Positions 61,379 through 64,000 of a stretch of 64,000 nt of DNA are shown piece after piece. The first letter of the stretch is position 1; every line of letters begins with the position of its first letter. Source of the DNA: Nitrospira sp. (GTDB lineage: Bacteria; Nitrospirota; Nitrospiria; Nitrospirales; Nitrospiraceae); assembly GCA_022226935.1 (NCBI GenBank), contig CP092081.1:1183660-1247659 (forward strand). The letters are read 5' to 3'. The translations under genes were made by a program, and so were the position numbers. The notes under the pieces were generated by a model that was given only the letters and a program-made list of their open reading frames with translations, was not told the DNA's origin and searched no databases.

Positions 61379-62749
61379 ATGAGTGCAACCGGTTCTGAGA
61401 CAAGCGGGCACGTAGTCATCGTTGTGGGCGCAGGCCCTGCCGGAATGGCCCTGGCGAAGAACATGGCCGATGCGGGCCATGAGGTCATCATCCTCAATCG
61501 CGACATCAAGTTCGGCGGATTAGCCGAATACGGGATTTTCCCCAGCAAGCTCAAACTACGCGGCGGGTTGAAGAAACAATATTGGGACATGCTGGAACAG
61601 CCGAATGTGCACTACTTCGGCAATGTCTCAGTCGGGCAGGGAAAAGACCTCACGGTGGAAGAGCTGCGGGGACTGGGGGCCAGCGCCGTGGCCTTCTCGA
61701 TCGGCGCCCAGGGCACGAAAGCCATCGGCGTGGAAGGGGACTCCGCCAAGGGCGTGTTCCATGCCAAGGATGTCGTGTACCACTTCAATCGCCTGCCTGG
61801 GTTCGGCGACCGCCCGTTCGATATGGGAAAACATGTGGCCATTATCGGAGTGGGCGACGTGATGGTCGATATCGCGCATTGGTTGATTCGCTACAAGAAG
61901 GTAGAACGCGTGACCGCTATTGCTCGCCGCGGGCCGGTCGAGCGCAAATACAATCCCAAAGAAATTCGCGCCGTCTGCTCGAATATGGATCACGAAGGCA
62001 TCGCCCAAGAATTCGCCCGGATCAAGGACCGGCTGGCCGCAGTCGGACAGAATGCGGACGAAGTCTTGGCCAGCTTGACCGCGGAATTTACGAAGTGCGA
62101 GCCGACGGGAAGTTCTTCCAAAATGGGATTCCGATTTCTCGCATCGCCGAAGCGGGTGCTCGTCGATGCCAATAACCGCGTGCGCGCTCTCGAGATGGAA
62201 GAAAATAAGTTGGAGCCGAAAGGCGAAGACACTGCCGCGGTGGGGCTCAAACAGCTGTATGAATTCCCGGTGGACAGTGTCGTGTTTGCCGTAGGCGATC
62301 GGGTTGATGAGACGGTAGGCTTGCCGTACAAAAACGGCGTGTACGTCACAAACCCGACCAAGACTGCCAATGATCCGGACGATTCGTTATTCCAGGCCTA
62401 TGATGAAAAATCAGGGCAGGTGGTCGATGGGGTGTTTCTCGCCGGTTGGGCGCGCAAAGCCAGCGAAGGCCTCGTAGGAATCGCCAAGCGTGACGGGGAT
62501 TGGTGTGCGGAAGTCATCTCCCGCTATCTCACGAACAAGTCGGCCCAGTCAGTCAGCGCAATAGACCAGGTTCTGTCGAAATTGCAGGCGATCCTGAAGG
62601 AACGAAAGAGTAAGCCGGTAGACCTCGAAGGCCTCAAGGTGCTGGATACCGTGGAGAAAGCTCACGCCGCATCACCCGAAGCCATCGGAGAATTCAAGTT
62701 TGCTTCGAACGCCGATATGCTGGCGCACATCGAACGCGGGCGCGCATAA
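61379..62749 (+). CDS. Adrenodoxin-reductase-like FAD oxidoreductase (probable ferredoxin-NADP reductase)
   Basis: 456 residues. FAD-binding GAGPAGMALAKNM at 17-29; a second dinucleotide fold IIGVGDVMVDIAHW at about 157; ARRGPVERKYNPKEIR near 185, which matches the RRGP-x-x-x-x-x-x-x-KE block of adrenodoxin reductase/FprA enzymes. FVLAGWARK-type segment (VFLAGWARKASEG) near 357 is also typical. It likely transfers electrons between ferredoxin and NADP(H). The next gene is NAD kinase, which supplies NADP. GAAGGG precedes ATG 61379. Confidence 0.85.
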   Translation: MSATGSETSGHVVIVVGAGPAGMALAKNMADAGHEVIILNRDIKFGGLAEYGIFPSKLKLRGGLKKQYWDMLEQPNVHYFGNVSVGQGKDLTVEELRGLGASAVAFSIGAQGTKAIGVEGDSAKGVFHAKDVVYHFNRLPGFGDRPFDMGKHVAIIGVGDVMVDIAHWLIRYKKVERVTAIARRGPVERKYNPKEIRAVCSNMDHEGIAQEFARIKDRLAAVGQNADEVLASLTAEFTKCEPTGSSSKMGFRFLASPKRVLVDANNRVRALEMEENKLEPKGEDTAAVGLKQLYEFPVDSVVFAVGDRVDETVGLPYKNGVYVTNPTKTANDPDDSLFQAYDEKSGQVVDGVFLAGWARKASEGLVGIAKRDGDWCAEVISRYLTNKSAQSVSAIDQVLSKLQAILKERKSKPVDLEGLKVLDTVEKAHAASPEAIGEFKFASNADMLAHIERGRA

Positions 62750-62758
62750 CGCGCCCGC
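62736..62758. terminator. Hairpin enclosing the stop codon of the FAD oxidoreductase gene
   Basis: GCGGGCGCG (62736-62744) pairs perfectly with CGCGCCCGC (62750-62758); the TAA stop lies in the 5-base loop. It sits between two convergent genes. No T tract on the plus strand, so efficiency is unclear. Confidence 0.5.
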
Positions 62759-62764
62759 TGCCAG

Positions 62765-63625
62765 TCAGCCGTCGCCCCATTTCAGCTTCTCGCGTAACAC
62801 TTCGTAGTAGCTGCTCTCCGGAAATCTGATCAGCCTGGTCAGGTGCTCAGAAGCCTGAATTTCCACGGTATCGCCCTGCGTCAGGGCCACACCGACCTGG
62901 CCATCCAGCGTCGCCATCGCGCCATCATCCTTGCTGGTCAACACGACCTCGATTTCCGCGCTCGCCGGAACGATCAAGGGGCGATGTGTCAACGTATGAG
63001 GACAGACGGGCGTCAGAATCAATGACGGGACGGCGGGGTTGATGATGGGTCCTCCGGCTGACAGCGAGTAGGCCGTCGATCCCGTCGGCGTGCTGACAAT
63101 CAAACCGTCGCCGCGCAGGTTCGTGACGAACTGCCCTTGGATGGCAATTTTGAGTTCGATCATCCGTGCCAGGGTCCCCTTGCTGATGACCACGTCGTTC
63201 AACACGACCCCTCGCGCGACCGTTTCGCCGTGCCGGTGGACATGGGTCTTCAGCATCAACCGTTCATCGAGTACAAAGTCGTTGGCAAAGACGCGCTCCA
63301 GGGACGGATATAAATTCTCCAGGACGACTTCCGTGAGAAATCCGAGGCCGCCCATATTGACCCCGAGAATGGGAATACCGCGTTCGCCGGCCAATCGCGC
63401 GGCGTTCAGCATCGTTCCATCGCCACCCAGAACCAGCAACACATCGGCCTTACTCGCTAACTGAGTTTTTTGAAACCCGCCTTGCTCGCCGAGCAAGGTC
63501 GTCGCGGTCGTGTCCAGAAGCACGTCGATGTTTCGCGAGCGCAACCAACTCACCACGGCCTGCACTGTGGCCTTCACTTCCGGAAATTTCGGTTTCGTCA
63601 GAATGCCGATGCTTTTGCTTTTCAT
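62765..63625 (-). CDS. nadK: NAD kinase
   Basis: About 286 residues from ATG 63625 (GTG four codons upstream possible). GGDGTMLNAAR near 64, NMGGLGFLTE near 88 and PTGSTAYSLSAGGPI near 175 are the conserved NAD kinase blocks. It phosphorylates NAD to NADP in the cytoplasm. Divergent from clpC and convergent with the flavoprotein. Confidence 0.94.
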   Translation of the reverse strand: MKSKSIGILTKPKFPEVKATVQAVVSWLRSRNIDVLLDTTATTLLGEQGGFQKTQLASKADVLLVLGGDGTMLNAARLAGERGIPILGVNMGGLGFLTEVVLENLYPSLERVFANDFVLDERLMLKTHVHRHGETVARGVVLNDVVISKGTLARMIELKIAIQGQFVTNLRGDGLIVSTPTGSTAYSLSAGGPIINPAVPSLILTPVCPHTLTHRPLIVPASAEIEVVLTSKDDGAMATLDGQVGVALTQGDTVEIQASEHLTRLIRFPESSYYEVLREKLKWGDG

Positions 63626-63793
63626 ACGTGAGACCACGTCGTGCCGAGGTGAGAAGCCGGTTGAAAGGTGCGGGATTGTATCGGGATGATTCTTTTACTG
63701 TCAAACCGGCGCGCCACTTGGCCTCGCGTGCGTTCGTTTCGCATGCGCGCGTGTCACCAGTCGCAGCGCGTCGTTTGCGATTCGCTCAATACC

Positions 63794-63822
63794 TTGACAC
63801 CCCATATTGCGGTAGTTAGAAT
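63794..63822 (+). promoter_or_regulatory. Sigma-70-type promoter upstream of clpC
   Basis: TTGACA (63794-63799), 17-bp spacer, TAGAAT (63817-63822). Close to consensus; predicted start near 63829, about 83 nt before clpC. No CIRCE or CtsR-type repeat was seen. Confidence 0.8.
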
Positions 63823-63911
63823 CACAACATCAGTAGTTTCGAGCCTTTGATCTGCATCGATTCACTCAGCTAAGGCTTCTCTTACAGACCCCATCACCAT
63901 AAGGAGGCGGG

Positions 63912-64000
63912 ATGTTCGAACGGTTCACGGACAAGGGTCGCAAGATCATCATCCTGGCACGTGAAGAAGCCGAGCGCCATCAGAACGATTACCTGGGCAC
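63912..64000 (+). CDS. clpC: ClpC-type ATPase, N-terminal fragment (continues past window)
   Basis: 29 residues visible from ATG 63912, AAGGAGGCGGG upstream. The MFERFTDKGRKIIILAREEA start matches the Clp N-terminal repeat of ClpC-type AAA+ unfoldases, which feed ClpP. Truncated by the window edge. Confidence 0.85.
   Translation, partial: MFERFTDKGRKIIILAREEAERHQNDYLG

Overview
The window reads as an interior piece of a moderately GC-rich bacterial chromosome. Gene content (an exosortase-linked exopolysaccharide locus, a long-form Pst phosphate transporter, CHAD and Ppx, an ACT-domain malic enzyme, fumarase next to an adrenodoxin-reductase-like flavoprotein, ClpC) fits a Nitrospira-like member of Nitrospirota. 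That assignment is inferred from gene style; no rRNA gene or other phylogenetic marker is present. I see no tRNA, rRNA, CRISPR array or insertion sequence.

Region 1 (1-22218, plus strand) is an exopolysaccharide locus tied to protein sorting. It holds an asparagine-synthase-like gene cut by the window edge, a GH123/DUF4091-like protein, a heparinase II/III-like lyase carrying an 11-C tract, a WbuB-like glycosyltransferase, a hyaluronidase-like TIM-barrel protein, a VPLPA-CTERM protein, and an exosortase D fused to EpsI. These are followed by a WecA/MraY-like priming transferase, a PrsT-like TPR lipoprotein, a Wza-like export lipoprotein, an outer-membrane barrel, a Wzz-like chain-length protein, a CpsD-like ATPase, an ExeA-like ATPase with TPRs and a two-domain oxidoreductase.

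Region 2 (22312-45496) is a phosphate and polyphosphate island. It has CHAD, SixA, pstS-pstC-pstA-pstB-phoU-ppx in one minus-strand operon, three response regulators without any histidine kinase, PsiE, two OprP-type porins, two more PstS-like proteins, several lipoproteins (two of them paralogues of an unrecognised family) and a CBS-domain protein. The main result is a shared promoter design upstream of nine of these genes. Four hexamer half-sites resembling TTAACA or GTAACA are spaced exactly 11 bp apart, followed by exactly 9 bp and a TAnnnT -10 hexamer, 54 bp in all. This defines a Pho regulon by sequence alone, and it places a CBS-domain protein and two apparently leaderless response regulators in it. 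A decayed helical-repeat gene lies directly downstream of the second pstS.

Region 3 (45586-64000) is mostly housekeeping: Pal, a YyaL/DUF255 protein fused to an aldo/keto reductase, a small secreted Lys/Glu/Gly/His repeat protein, malic enzyme, a putative Na+/H+ antiporter, a J-domain protein, an RNase D-like protein, an ArsC/Spx-like protein, citrate synthase, a 29-residue membrane peptide, Hsp20, fumarase, a flavoprotein reductase, NAD kinase and the start of clpC.
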